Shown: positions 15,647 through 24,936, numbered from the stretch's first letter. The stretch is 64,000 bases of DNA from Sediminispirochaeta bajacaliforniensis DSM 16054 (GCF_000378205.1 NZ_KB899407.1:1-64000); one strand, 5' to 3'. A program made the numbers and translations. Notes: generated from the sequence alone by a model not told the origin.

Positions 15647-16524
15647 GCAGATTCTCTCGAATAACTGATTTTTTTTGCCAGGTTTGAAACAATTGGAATG
15701 ATAATGAGCAACAAAATAACGGCACAGGCACTAGCTCGGCCCAGCCAGTGCGTCTGCTTAAAGCCCAATCGGAAAACATGAAGGCTAAGAAGCTCGGTGG
15801 CATTCCCCGGCCCACCCTGGGTGAGGTTATAAACGATATCAAAACTCTTAAGATTTTCAATCAGTTTGAGTAAGAGCGTAATGGAAACAATGGTGCTGAT
15901 ATGAGGAAGGACAATCCATACAAGTTTCTGGAACCAAGATGCGCCGTCGACATCTGCTGCTTCCAGCGGTTCTTGCGGAACAGTTTGCAAACCAGAATAT
16001 ATCATAAGTGTCACATACGGTGTCCATTGCCAAATGTCGATGAGGATAAGCGAAACAAGAGCAAAATCGGTACTTAGCCAGTTTCGCCCGGCACACCCCA
16101 TCCACCTGAGGAAGGTATTCATAACCCCATATTCCGCATTCAAAATCAACTTCCACATCAGCGCAATGATAGAGGGAGTCGCAATCATGGGAATGATGAA
16201 AAGAGACAATTTCAGTTTTCGAAACCGGGCATTGGCATCAAATAATAAAGCAATAGCCGAACCAAGAATCAATTCGACAGTAACACTCACAAACGTATAG
16301 GTAAGTGTAATACATATCGATTTCCAGAAATCCTTATCAATCGAAAACAGGTAACGGTAATTTTCAAGTCCGACAAAAGAAAGATCCTCAACCCTCTGAG
16401 AAATATCATAATTCGTAAGACTGATGATATACAAAAAAAAGGTAGGGAAAATATTGATCAACGCCAAGACGGTTAAAGCCGGCAGCAGATACTTCAAGTA
16501 TTCTCGTTGCTTAAACAGCATCAT
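15643..16524 (-). CDS. Sugar ABC transporter permease, MalF type
   Basis: A 293-residue permease with six spans and an EAA loop (LEAADVDGASWFQKLVWIVLP, near 200-220, with the conserved Glu-Ala-Ala and Gly). It is the partner of the downstream MalG-type permease. A hairpin stands between it and the binding-protein gene upstream, which would lower permease output relative to the binding protein. Confidence 0.9.
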   Translation of the reverse strand: MMLFKQREYLKYLLPALTVLALINIFPTFFLYIISLTNYDISQRVEDLSFVGLENYRYLFSIDKDFWKSICITLTYTFVSVTVELILGSAIALLFDANARFRKLKLSLFIIPMIATPSIIALMWKLILNAEYGVMNTFLRWMGCAGRNWLSTDFALVSLILIDIWQWTPYVTLMIYSGLQTVPQEPLEAADVDGASWFQKLVWIVLPHISTIVSITLLLKLIENLKSFDIVYNLTQGGPGNATELLSLHVFRLGFKQTHWLGRASACAVILLLIIIPIVSNLAKKISYSRESA

Positions 16525-16560
16525 TCCAATTCCTTTGTGCCCAAGAGATAGATAAGAAGG

Positions 16561-16580
16561 CCCCCGAAAATTTTTCGGGG
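16561..16580 (-). terminator. Intercistronic hairpin between binding protein and permease genes
   Basis: CCCCCGAAAATTTTTCGGGG can fold into a 9-10 bp stem with almost no loop. Its place, just after the binding-protein gene, fits an attenuating or mRNA-stabilising hairpin that keeps the binding protein in excess. Confidence 0.7.
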
Positions 16581-16590
16581 ACCGAATCGC

Positions 16591-17955
16591 CTATTCATTC
16601 ATGATCATTTCCACTTCAGTCTGAGCCTTCTCCATGGCCTTCTCCGGGGTAGAGATGCCGCTCAGGACATCGTTACCATAGTTCCCAACAATTTCAAGAA
16701 CTTTAATCGCCTTCGGATGTGGGGGGATCCAGATGATACCGTCTTTGACCAGGTTGGCAGCTTCTTTCATGGTTAGTAGCTGTGCTGGTAAGGATTTATC
16801 TTTCGCTACTAGTTCTCCGTTGGTCAGTAAGGATTCTCTGACAATAACGCCACCGTCGTGTACATATTCCAAACTATGCTTTTTCCCGGTCATCCATACA
16901 ATAAAGGCCCAGGCCGCCTCTTTCTGGGTATCCGAAACATCGCTCGATATGCCGGCACTCCATCCCGCCAGCGGTGCATAGGCTCCGACAGGACCTGCGG
17001 GAAGTGGAGCAAATTCTACTTTGTCGGTAATAGTCGACTTGGAGGGATCGAGGATCCAGGAGGCAATGGCGGTTGCGTCTATCCACATGGCCGTTTTTCC
17101 CGCCATGAACGCGCTGATGGCCTCTTCATGGGTGTATACGGAGATGTCGGGAGGCCCCTGCTTCATGAGTTCTACATAATACTTCAGAGAATCAACCGTT
17201 GCCGGACTATCCACCAAAACATCCCAGGTTTTCTGATCCAGAAATTGTCCACCCAACGAGTACATGAGTGTCATCCAGCCGCTGGCGAAATGGATACCTT
17301 TCTGGGCCCTCATTGCGATGCCATAGACCCCATCCACCTCTTCGTTAAAGAATTTCGCAGTCTCAAGAAGTTCATCCGTCGTTACAGGCGGAGTTTTACC
17401 GTACTTATCAAAGAGGTCCTTTCTGTAGGCCAAAAATCGGCTTTCGCCTGCAACGGGAATTCCATACACAACCCCGCCATACGAACCGACTCCATCCCGA
17501 TAGGCGGGAAGAATATCTTCATAATCAAACCACGACGGAGTCAACGTACTGTCATTAATAAGCGGTTTAAGATCAATCATCACATCCACGGCCGAATACT
17601 GCGATAAATTGAATGCATCAAGAAAAAGAACATCGTAGGTTCCGGTTCCCGCATGATGGTCCATAAGGATCTTTTCGCGCAGCAACCCCTCTTCCATGAT
17701 GTCCCAACGAACCTTAATGCCTGTTTCGGCAGTGAATTCACCTACCATTTCCCTCATTGCATTGCTGGAAGTATGCGACATACTGGCAATGGTAATGGTC
17801 GTTCCCTGCAATTTGTCCCTGACAGCATTGATATACGGATCGTCAGACACCGCAACCGTTTCACTGCTTCCGTTGGCGAAGATTGTTCCTGTTGCTGAAA
17901 ATATCAGCAGAAAACATAGCAGAACAACGCTCTTCCAAACACTACTCCTTTTCAT
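16591..17955 (-). CDS. Sugar ABC transporter substrate-binding protein
   Basis: A 454-residue extracytoplasmic solute-binding protein (SBP family 1). The signal peptide covers about residues 1-28 (LLCFLLIFSATGTIFA, then NGSSE). The mature protein has the usual features of carbohydrate-binding members, such as EFTAETGIKVRWDIMEEG near 73-90 and AFMAGKTAMWIDATA near 285-300. It delivers a sugar or oligosaccharide to the two permeases downstream. It is second in an operon headed by a Gfo/Idh oxidoreductase 15 bp upstream. Confidence 0.9.
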   Translation of the reverse strand: MKRSSVWKSVVLLCFLLIFSATGTIFANGSSETVAVSDDPYINAVRDKLQGTTITIASMSHTSSNAMREMVGEFTAETGIKVRWDIMEEGLLREKILMDHHAGTGTYDVLFLDAFNLSQYSAVDVMIDLKPLINDSTLTPSWFDYEDILPAYRDGVGSYGGVVYGIPVAGESRFLAYRKDLFDKYGKTPPVTTDELLETAKFFNEEVDGVYGIAMRAQKGIHFASGWMTLMYSLGGQFLDQKTWDVLVDSPATVDSLKYYVELMKQGPPDISVYTHEEAISAFMAGKTAMWIDATAIASWILDPSKSTITDKVEFAPLPAGPVGAYAPLAGWSAGISSDVSDTQKEAAWAFIVWMTGKKHSLEYVHDGGVIVRESLLTNGELVAKDKSLPAQLLTMKEAANLVKDGIIWIPPHPKAIKVLEIVGNYGNDVLSGISTPEKAMEKAQTEVEMIMNE

Positions 17956-17970
17956 ACCGTTCCTCCTGTT

Positions 17971-18999
17971 TTAATATTCGACCGTAACGATCTTATGCTC
18001 TTTCACCGATTCGAAAATCGAAAGAATCACCTTGCTGACATTGTAGGCATCCTGAAAGTCGACTAAAAATGGTTTTTCGTAATAGATTTTCTCGATAAAA
18101 TCGATAATGCTCTCATACGAGAAGCCGGTAGGTTTCCCGTGTAATATCGGCTTAATAACCGTATCGGGATGGTCACTTACATCCTCCAGATAGCGTTCGA
18201 TGGTCTGGTTATTGGTCAGATCCATGTTGAACATCCCCTTGGTTCCGGTCACATTTACCTTGATGTCGTTCCAGTGGGGATGCGTGTTCGGGGTTATCCA
18301 GCCGTTTTCCATGGTAGCGACAACGCCGTTTTTAAACGTCATGATCGTTTGATATATATCCGGTATGTCTATTCCGCGTTTAGTCAGAACCATCGAACGG
18401 GACAGGGCATAGACGGTATCTACCTCACTCCCGCAAAAAAAGCGCAGGGTATCCACCGAGTGAGATCCAAGAAACCAAAGGATGGAGGATTGTTCCGACC
18501 ATTTCAGCATTTCCGTAGGCACGAAAATCGTATCGTTAAGCCGGTAATACATGGAAACAATATCACCGATCTTCCCCTCCTGAATATCTTGGTATGCCAA
18601 TGCGATTGGAGGATTCCACCTGTTGTGATAATCCACCATACATCTGATACCGGATTTTGCATGAGCCTCTTTCATTCTTGCCAAGTCCTTGTGATTCGTC
18701 GCCAAAGGCTTTTCCAACAGGACATGCTTTCCTGCCTCGCAACATGCAATAAAAGGCTCAGCATGGGCGAAATCGGGAGTTACAATACTTACCGCGTCAA
18801 GCTCCTCTTTTTCCAGCATTTCACGATAGTCACCATAGGCAGCCACCCCATGTTCGGAAGCCAGGCGTTCTGCACGTTGAGAGTCAAGATCGGCTATAGC
18901 CACCAGATCAGCTAAAAGATGGTGGGAAACGATATCCGCATGGGTTTTACCCCAAGTGCCCGCTCCGATAATTCCCCACCGTAAAGGATTGATTGTCAT
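17971..18999 (-). CDS. Gfo/Idh/MocA-family oxidoreductase
   Basis: A 342-residue NAD(P)-dependent sugar or inositol dehydrogenase. The N-terminal Rossmann motif is GIIGAGTWGKTHAD (8-21) and the EKP signature of the family is in VLLEKPLAT (about 93-101). The C-terminal two-thirds is the alpha/beta substrate domain. It heads the operon with the ABC importer, so it probably oxidises the imported sugar, sugar alcohol or acid. GGAG lies upstream of the ATG. No close subfamily can be named. Confidence 0.88.
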   Translation of the reverse strand: MTINPLRWGIIGAGTWGKTHADIVSHHLLADLVAIADLDSQRAERLASEHGVAAYGDYREMLEKEELDAVSIVTPDFAHAEPFIACCEAGKHVLLEKPLATNHKDLARMKEAHAKSGIRCMVDYHNRWNPPIALAYQDIQEGKIGDIVSMYYRLNDTIFVPTEMLKWSEQSSILWFLGSHSVDTLRFFCGSEVDTVYALSRSMVLTKRGIDIPDIYQTIMTFKNGVVATMENGWITPNTHPHWNDIKVNVTGTKGMFNMDLTNNQTIERYLEDVSDHPDTVIKPILHGKPTGFSYESIIDFIEKIYYEKPFLVDFQDAYNVSKVILSIFESVKEHKIVTVEY

Positions 19000-19104
19000 G
19001 GTTATTCTCCCTCTGATTTTTAGATCATTATCAGAGCATGTAAGTCTCCGAACAAGGTTACGATAGTACTCAAAAAAGTACTTATTACGTACCTGTCAGA
19101 GAGA

Positions 19105-19220
19105 AAGGGGGGAGAAATCCTTTCGTTTTCTGGATTCTTTGATCTTTTCTACCTGCACTTTTGTAATTGACGGGATGAGAAAGAATTGGAATGCTTTAAC
19201 CACCAGGATTCGGAACAGTA
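19105..19220. repeat. Miniature inverted-repeat element, copy E (left end missing)
   Basis: The last 115 bp match copy F at 21288-21436 over nearly their whole length, ending in ACCACCAGGATTCGGAACAGTA. The similarity stops near 19105, and the sequence to its left (AAGTACTTATTACGTACCTG) is unrelated to the family's left end, so the copy is truncated. Confidence 0.75.
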
Positions 19221-19237
19221 GATATGCGTTATTACAT

Positions 19238-20005
19238 CTATTCCGCTACAGTCAGCACTACAGGGCAGTGGTCCGACCCCATTATCTCCGAACGGATTTC
19301 TGAGTTTCTGACCCGGTTCTCAAACCCTTTATCGGTACAGAAATAATCGAGCCTCCAGCCCACATTTCGTTCCCGACCCTTTGTTCGATAGGACCACCAG
19401 GTGTAGTTCCCACCTTCATTATTGAAGATCCTAAAGGTATCGGTATAACCGGCATCAAGAAAGCTACTCATCCAGGCACGCTCTTCAGGAAGAAAACCTG
19501 GATTCCCCTCGTTTTCCTTCGGACGGGCAAGGTCGATCGGCTCATGAGCGATATTGTAATCGCCGCAGACAACGACATGGCGGCCCTCACCGACAAGGCT
19601 GTTGCAACGTTTCAATATGGCATCGCAATAGGCAAGTTTATAATCGAGTCGTGCTCCTTCGCTCTGACTGTTGGGGAAGTAGCCGTTGATAAGGACAAAG
19701 TCGGGAAACTCCACAAGCAGGGCACGCCCCTCCGCATCAAACTCGGCGATCCCGAGAGGCGAAACAGAAAGAGGCTTTCTTCGACTGTAGACGGCAACCC
19801 CGGAATAGCCGCCGCGTTCGGCGGAACTAAAATAAGAGCAATAATCAGAGGGGCTCAGCAATTGCTCATCAAGCTGCTCGGGTTTGGCCTTTGTTTCCTG
19901 CAGGCAGACCACATCGGCATGTTCCTGCATCATGTATTCGAGCAATCCCTTTTTTTGTGCGGCACGAATGCCGTTAACGTTCCAAGATACAATTCTTGTT
20001 TCCAT
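19238..20005 (-). CDS. xth: Exodeoxyribonuclease III
   Basis: A 255-residue AP endonuclease and 3' exonuclease for base-excision repair. Conserved blocks are all present: SWNVNGIRAAQKKGL, VCLQETKA, GDYNIAHEPIDLA, RLDYFCTD and GSDHCPV, supplying Asn, Glu, Asp-x-Asn and the catalytic Asp-His pair. The start is placed at METRIVSW (20005) and not at the in-frame ATG 36 bp upstream, because relatives begin with this strand. It lies downstream of an MFS gene and near repeat copy E. Confidence 0.93.
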   Translation of the reverse strand: METRIVSWNVNGIRAAQKKGLLEYMMQEHADVVCLQETKAKPEQLDEQLLSPSDYCSYFSSAERGGYSGVAVYSRRKPLSVSPLGIAEFDAEGRALLVEFPDFVLINGYFPNSQSEGARLDYKLAYCDAILKRCNSLVGEGRHVVVCGDYNIAHEPIDLARPKENEGNPGFLPEERAWMSSFLDAGYTDTFRIFNNEGGNYTWWSYRTKGRERNVGWRLDYFCTDKGFENRVRNSEIRSEIMGSDHCPVVLTVAE

Positions 20006-20044
20006 GATTCTCAGCATAAACGATAGTTTATCACCAGGCAACGA

Positions 20045-21208
20045 TTATTCAGCAAGTCCGGCGACCCATCGATTATAGAGAATTACAAGAATCAGGGCAA
20101 AGAAAAGGAGCATAACAGGGATGGCCCCAAGTGCCGTAATCTCCACACCGAGGCCAACCAAGAGAGGAACCACCGCAGACCCGATACTGGCAAATGCTAC
20201 CTGCCGCCCTATCTGACGTGAAGCATCTGCCTGCCCCACCACTGTTGGGGTGTAACTGACAAAAAGAGGAAAAAGTGGCCCACAGGAGAAACCGATGACA
20301 GGTAGGGCAACAAGAGAAATAGATGAGGACCATGGCTGGAGAAAGAGGAGACAGCCCGCGGCAACAACAAGAACCATGCGGGAAAGGATTGTGCGGGTGT
20401 GCCATCTCTGGCCGAGAAATCCGAAAAACAAACGTCCGACCATCAGTGCCCCCCAATAGATGCTGACCCAAAAGGCTGCTGTTTCAGGTGCCACACCACG
20501 CCCCTTTGTCAGCCAGGTAAAGCTCCATCCCCCGGTGGTCACTTCCACTCCCGTATAGATAAAAAAGAGAAGCATACCGATATTCTTAATTCGCCCCGAA
20601 ACCTCACCCTCTCCAGCCTTATCTGCATCCGAAGAGAGAGAAACTCCACCGTTCCACATCTTCTGAGATACAATAAAAAGAAGGAGAAGCAGGGCTATCA
20701 TGCTCAGGGTAATCAAATATCCCCTCTGCCAGGGAGCATGAAGATGAAGCACTCTGCGCATAATTACCGGACCGATCATGGCACCAAGTCCGTAGAAGGC
20801 ATGCATCAACGTTATTTGCTCTTTGGTAAACCGTGAGGCAGAATAGGCGTTCAGTCCGGCATCAACGGCCCCGCCCCCCATGCCAAGCACCACCATAGAG
20901 CCGACGATCAGCGGCCACCTATCGGCGAAGGAGAAACCGGATAAGGCAATGAAAACCATCACATTGCTGGCTATCAGCAGACGACCGACACCAAGCCGTT
21001 CGATAAGGCGCCCTGCATTGGTACTGGAAAAAAAGAAACCGCAGGTCGCCGCCAGCTGAAGCAGGGCAAGGCGGCTTAGAGGCCTTGCAAACTGAGACGC
21101 AATAGAAGGCCAGGCAACCCCAAGCAAACCATCGGGAAGCCCAAGGCTCACAAATGCTATAAACGTAAGAAAAAGCAGCAAACGATTCTTGATATGCGTA
21201 GTGATCAT
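20045..21208 (-). CDS. MFS transporter
   Basis: A 387-residue membrane carrier with about 12 hydrophobic segments. The loop after span 2 reads NAGRLIERLGVGRLL, a major-facilitator A-motif variant, and VLGMGGGAVDAGLNAYS lies near residue 105. It resembles the FucP/YfkF-like group of sugar or drug carriers, but the substrate is not predictable. The promoter carries a LacI-type operator, pointing to a sugar or nucleobase-like inducer. The -10 is only six bases from the ATG and no ribosome-binding site is visible, so the mRNA may be leaderless. Confidence 0.85.
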   Translation of the reverse strand: MITTHIKNRLLLFLTFIAFVSLGLPDGLLGVAWPSIASQFARPLSRLALLQLAATCGFFFSSTNAGRLIERLGVGRLLIASNVMVFIALSGFSFADRWPLIVGSMVVLGMGGGAVDAGLNAYSASRFTKEQITLMHAFYGLGAMIGPVIMRRVLHLHAPWQRGYLITLSMIALLLLLFIVSQKMWNGGVSLSSDADKAGEGEVSGRIKNIGMLLFFIYTGVEVTTGGWSFTWLTKGRGVAPETAAFWVSIYWGALMVGRLFFGFLGQRWHTRTILSRMVLVVAAGCLLFLQPWSSSISLVALPVIGFSCGPLFPLFVSYTPTVVGQADASRQIGRQVAFASIGSAVVPLLVGLGVEITALGAIPVMLLFFALILVILYNRWVAGLAE

Positions 21209-21214
21209 GAAAGG

Positions 21215-21251
21215 ATAATATCCCGGTTTTTATCATATGTAAACCGGTTTA
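21215..21251 (-). promoter_or_regulatory. MFS gene promoter with LacI-type operator
   Basis: On the minus strand TTTACA (21243-21238), 17 bp and TATTAT (21220-21215) form the promoter. TAAACCGGTTTA (21240-21251), a perfect 12-bp palindrome, overlaps the -35. It shares the ten-base core of the operator at 12741-12754. Confidence 0.65.
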
Positions 21252-21287
21252 GTGAAAAGAAAAACTAAGAAATCTCTATATTTTAAC

Positions 21288-21436
21288 TAGTGTCCGGAAT
21301 CCTGGTGGTTTTGTGCCGTTTTTCCCGGAGAAATCCTTTCATTTCCTGGATTACTTGTTCTTTTCTACCTGCACTTTTGTAATTGACGGGAAGAAAAAGA
21401 ATTGGAATGCTTTGACCACCAGGATTCGGAACAGTA
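21288..21436. repeat. Miniature inverted-repeat element, copy F (149 bp, intact)
   Basis: The left end TAGTGTCCGGAATCCTGGTGG and the right end ACCACCAGGATTCGGAACAGTA are inverted repeats, bounded by TA. The interior is shared with copies A and E. It lies between the divergent-looking MFS promoter and the stop of the diguanylate cyclase gene. Confidence 0.8.
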
Positions 21437-21444
21437 GATATATT

Positions 21445-23013
21445 TTATTCATTATCCGTTCCAAGGAAGGTTACTACCTGATTTCGTCCCTCAGCCTTTG
21501 CCCGGTAGAGCGCCTCATCCGCCTTTTTACAGAGAGATTCAAAACTGAAATCGGAACTCCCAAAGGAAGAGGTAACCCCGAAACTTGCCGTTATGGGAAT
21601 AGAGGTTCCACTTTCAAGCAATAAGGGAGAAATCTCAATACTGCTTCGAATCCTTTCGGCAATAAGCTGCGCATCGGACAGAGATGTCTGGGGAAGCAGA
21701 ATGACGAACTCCTCTCCTCCATAACGGCCCAAAAGGTCGGCCTCACGGACAAGTCCGCGGGCGATTTCTACAATATGGATAAGAAGCTGATCACCTACGT
21801 CATGGCCGTAGGTATCGTTCACCTTTTTAAAAAGATCAAGATCAAACATGATTAAAGCAAGATTCGTACCGTAATGAAGGGCACGCACCACCTCCTTCTC
21901 GCCGAAAGAGGAGAGATGGCGCCTGTTACTGATCCCGGTCAGTGGATCTTTTGATGCAAGTGTTTCCATCTTTTCCAGAAGTCTGACCCGATTGGTGATA
22001 TCGTCAAGGAGAATGAGACTCCCGAGCACCCTCCCTTTTGGTGTCCGTATACTTGACCGTCGGGCCCAATAGTGGCGTAAAGAGTCGCCGGAAGCAATCT
22101 GAATATCGACGGAGACATCCCCACTATCCGATTCTTCGAACAGGCGGTTGCCCGATGTTATGTTCTTGAAAAGATCCTCACCATACACGCCCTTCTTCTC
22201 TTTTGTTAAAGCAGAAAAAACAAGAGAGGCGGCATGATTATAGTCCACAAGCCGCTTCTCGCTGTCCAAAACAAGTACGCCGGTATCAATGCTCTCGAAG
22301 ACCTGCTCCTTTGCAATCGGCGAGACATCAAAAAGACGATATCGCAGAAGGGCAGAGGCCAAAAACAGGGAGGCAAGAAAAAGAGCAAAGGGCGTGGGAT
22401 CGAAACCCGAGGGAAGAATATCCAACATGTAGACAAGCCATCCCGCCCAAGGAAAGAGGGCCCCGATAAGTATCAAAATACTTTGCCGCCGGAAAACCGC
22501 AACAGATTGAAGGAAAAAACGTAAAAAAAGGATGGCACCTGCACTGATGATGACGGCAACATGCCAGCGGGAAATCTTATACCAAAGCCCTTTATCAAAG
22601 GCAAGAAACGACATGTTCCATACCCTGTGGATCGTTGGATTGATATACATAAGATTATGATGTTCCTGTGTCAGGTGCAGGACCATGGTAATGCAGGGAA
22701 ATCCCACAAGATAAAAAACCAGAGGAAGGGGTATTCGATCGCGGATCCCTGTGTAGTTCGCTGCAAATAAAAAGAAAAAGGTGGGAATGAAAGGAATACC
22801 CAGATATTGGAACTTCGACCAAACAATAAGTGTTGTAAGGTTTGCGGAAGCGAGCTCCATTCCATAACCCAAATTGTATATTGCAATCGATAAGCACAGG
22901 GCAATAAATGATTTACCGAGCGCCCGATCCCTGTGGCCCCAGGCAGGCACGGTAAGAGACAAAAGTATCGTACTGGATAAAAACAACAGTATCGATATGA
23001 TCCCGATCCGCAT
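21445..23013 (-). CDS. Membrane diguanylate cyclase (7TM-PAS-GGDEF)
   Basis: A 522-residue protein that should make cyclic di-GMP. Residues 1-225 hold seven hydrophobic segments like the histidine-kinase N-terminal 7TM region. A PAS-like domain follows (about 235-345, VLDSEKRLVDYNHAAS), then GGDEF (355-518) starting KDPLTGISNRRHL, with the active-site motif RYGGEEFVILLP. An RxxD inhibitory site is not obvious in the residues before the motif (LVREADLLG does fit R-x-x-D: R-E-A-D), so product inhibition is plausible. It is monocistronic. Confidence 0.9.
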   Translation of the reverse strand: MRIGIISILLFLSSTILLSLTVPAWGHRDRALGKSFIALCLSIAIYNLGYGMELASANLTTLIVWSKFQYLGIPFIPTFFFLFAANYTGIRDRIPLPLVFYLVGFPCITMVLHLTQEHHNLMYINPTIHRVWNMSFLAFDKGLWYKISRWHVAVIISAGAILFLRFFLQSVAVFRRQSILILIGALFPWAGWLVYMLDILPSGFDPTPFALFLASLFLASALLRYRLFDVSPIAKEQVFESIDTGVLVLDSEKRLVDYNHAASLVFSALTKEKKGVYGEDLFKNITSGNRLFEESDSGDVSVDIQIASGDSLRHYWARRSSIRTPKGRVLGSLILLDDITNRVRLLEKMETLASKDPLTGISNRRHLSSFGEKEVVRALHYGTNLALIMFDLDLFKKVNDTYGHDVGDQLLIHIVEIARGLVREADLLGRYGGEEFVILLPQTSLSDAQLIAERIRSSIEISPLLLESGTSIPITASFGVTSSFGSSDFSFESLCKKADEALYRAKAEGRNQVVTFLGTDNE

Positions 23014-23151
23014 AAAAGCCTCCTCTGTATCTTTGTAAGGCTTCCGCTTTTTCTTGTCCAGCTTTTCGAAAAAAGTAAGAAGCTGTTGTAGTAGAAATTT
23101 ATCTCGAAACCCTTTTATATTGATATAAGTTTATAAGGAGAACATGGCATT

Positions 23152-24270
23152 ATGAAGGATTTCAGACTCGAAAAGCTCGCTTCGCTTCTCGTTAACTATT
23201 CGACAAAGGTAAAGCCTGGTGATTTTGTGTTCATTATGGGCCAGGAAGTGGCCATACCATGGATAAAAGCGGTAACACGGGAGGTCCTTCGTGCAGGAGG
23301 GCATCCGGAAAGCCTCATCACCAGCGATGAAATCGAAGAAGAAATTCTGAAAATCTCCACCATTGAACAACTTCGTGAGAATAATTTTCTCATGGAACAA
23401 ATGATGGGAAAAGCCGATGTCTTCCTTTTCGGATGGGGAAATTCCAACGTTAAAGGGTTCTCCAACATCGATCCGATGCGAATTCAGGAGCGTCAGAAAG
23501 GCAACAAGGCATGGAGAAAGCTTTACAGCGACCGCACCGGCACGGGTGACTTGCGATGGTGCGGTACCCAATTCCCAACCATCGCAGATGCCCAGGAAGC
23601 GGCAATGAGCCTGAGCGAATACGAAGATTTTGTCTACGCTGCCGGTCTGTTGGACAAAGAGGATCCAGTCGCCCAGTGGGAAAAGATCAACGAAGAGCAG
23701 AGCCGCTGGGCCCGCTATTTGGAGGGAAAAAAGGAACTTCACTTCCGTGCCACCGATACGGACCTAAAGGTACGGGTAGACGGACGCCGTTGGATCAGTT
23801 GCGCGGGAACAGAAAATTTTCCTGACGGCGAGATATTCTCGACCCCGCTTATCAACGGGGTCGATGGTCATGTCCGGTTTACCTTTCCTGCAATATATAA
23901 ACAGCGTTCGGTCGAAGATGTTCGCTTTGAAATCAAAGAGGGAAGGATAGTAAAAGCACATGCTGCAAAGGGAGAGGATTTTCTCCATTCCGTCCTCGAT
24001 ACCGATGAGGGAAGCCGCTATTTTGGAGAAATCGCCATCGGAACCAATTACGGTATCAAGCAGTTTACCAGCAACACCCTTTTCGATGAAAAAATAGGCG
24101 GAACATTTCATATGGCTGCAGGAGATGCTCCCAAAGAGACCGGTGGCGAGAATGAGTCGGTCATCCACTGGGATATGATCTGTGACATGCGCCAGGGCGG
24201 GGAAATTACCGCAGACGGAGAGTGCTTTTATAAAGATGGGGCCTTTATCACCGAGATTTTGAAGGAATGA
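23152..24270 (+). CDS. M29-family aminopeptidase (AmpS/PepS type)
   Basis: A 372-residue cytoplasmic metallopeptidase that removes N-terminal residues from peptides. The family's metal-site blocks lie in the second half: GTENFPDGEIFSTP (about 222-235), GEIAIGTNYGI (about 299-309), GGTFHMAAGDAP (about 321-332) and HWDMICDM (about 343-350). AAGGAG is eleven bases before the ATG; a nearer ATG (23145) is out of frame and stops at once. A remnant kinase frame begins at its stop codon (ATGA overlap). Confidence 0.88.
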   Translation: MKDFRLEKLASLLVNYSTKVKPGDFVFIMGQEVAIPWIKAVTREVLRAGGHPESLITSDEIEEEILKISTIEQLRENNFLMEQMMGKADVFLFGWGNSNVKGFSNIDPMRIQERQKGNKAWRKLYSDRTGTGDLRWCGTQFPTIADAQEAAMSLSEYEDFVYAAGLLDKEDPVAQWEKINEEQSRWARYLEGKKELHFRATDTDLKVRVDGRRWISCAGTENFPDGEIFSTPLINGVDGHVRFTFPAIYKQRSVEDVRFEIKEGRIVKAHAAKGEDFLHSVLDTDEGSRYFGEIAIGTNYGIKQFTSNTLFDEKIGGTFHMAAGDAPKETGGENESVIHWDMICDMRQGGEITADGECFYKDGAFITEILKE

Positions 24271-24548
24271 AGCCACATCGAGGGCCGGTCGTTATCCCCG
24301 TAACAACTATCCTGATCTATACACTTTTCAGTATCTATGACCAGCGGAAAGATCGGGCACTGGAAGAGCTGAGGATGCGACAGCGGGATATTGCAGACGG
24401 CCTCGAAGAAAAAAACGAACTCATTCGGGAACTGTATCACCGGGTAAAAAATAACCTTCAGCTTGTATTAAGCATGATACGGCTCACCCTATCTACTCTT
24501 CTTCGGGCCTCCACTGCTGAAAAAGATAGACAATCAAATCATCGGTAA
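24267..24548 (+). pseudogene. Remnant of a HisKA_2-type histidine kinase
   Basis: A 93-codon frame with one hydrophobic segment (VVIPVTTILIYTLFSIY, 8-24), a coiled coil and a textbook HisKA_2 H-box, IRELYHRVKNNLQLVLSMIR (about 53-72). The similarity stops there: the ATPase domain is missing and the frame ends inside the convergent small gene. It cannot act as a kinase. It starts at the stop codon of the aminopeptidase gene, so it may be a deleted neighbour. A role as a phosphoacceptor-only protein is conceivable but less likely. Confidence 0.65.
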
Positions 24549-24816
24549 AACGACGCAGATAGTAATCGTAGTCGAGGTCCTCTTCTTCGATGAAATCATC
24601 GGCAATATAGCGACTTACCGCATCCAAGATTTCCGGTTCTTCCCGTAGGGCATCAACATATTCGTCAAGCTGGCCAGCATCAACCTCGAAATCCTCCCGA
24701 ATTTCTTCCAGGACCTCTTCAAGGGGATCAAAATCATAATCGGTAAGCGCTTCAATCAACTCATCTTGGCCAACTTCAATAGAGTCACCATCTTGTATTG
24801 GGGGTGAAAAAACCAT
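24493..24816 (-). CDS. Small very acidic hypothetical protein
   Basis: A 107-residue protein with about a third Asp and Glu and few basic residues (DPLEEVLEEIREDFEVDAGQ at 30-49; DDFIEEEDLDYDYYLRRF). It is predicted soluble and helical. No family is recognised. GGAGG lies upstream of the ATG, and it has its own short unit convergent with the kinase remnant. Confidence 0.6.
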   Translation of the reverse strand: MVFSPPIQDGDSIEVGQDELIEALTDYDFDPLEEVLEEIREDFEVDAGQLDEYVDALREEPEILDAVSRYIADDFIEEEDLDYDYYLRRFTDDLIVYLFQQWRPEEE

Positions 24817-24936
24817 GCACAGCCTCCTTCTCTCTCTACCCTTATAGCAGAAGAAGATAGATTACAACAAGGATTCTTCCCCTTCATTTTTTGATTTTCT
24901 CGACAAGGTTTCATACCATTATCTAAGGAGGAACAC

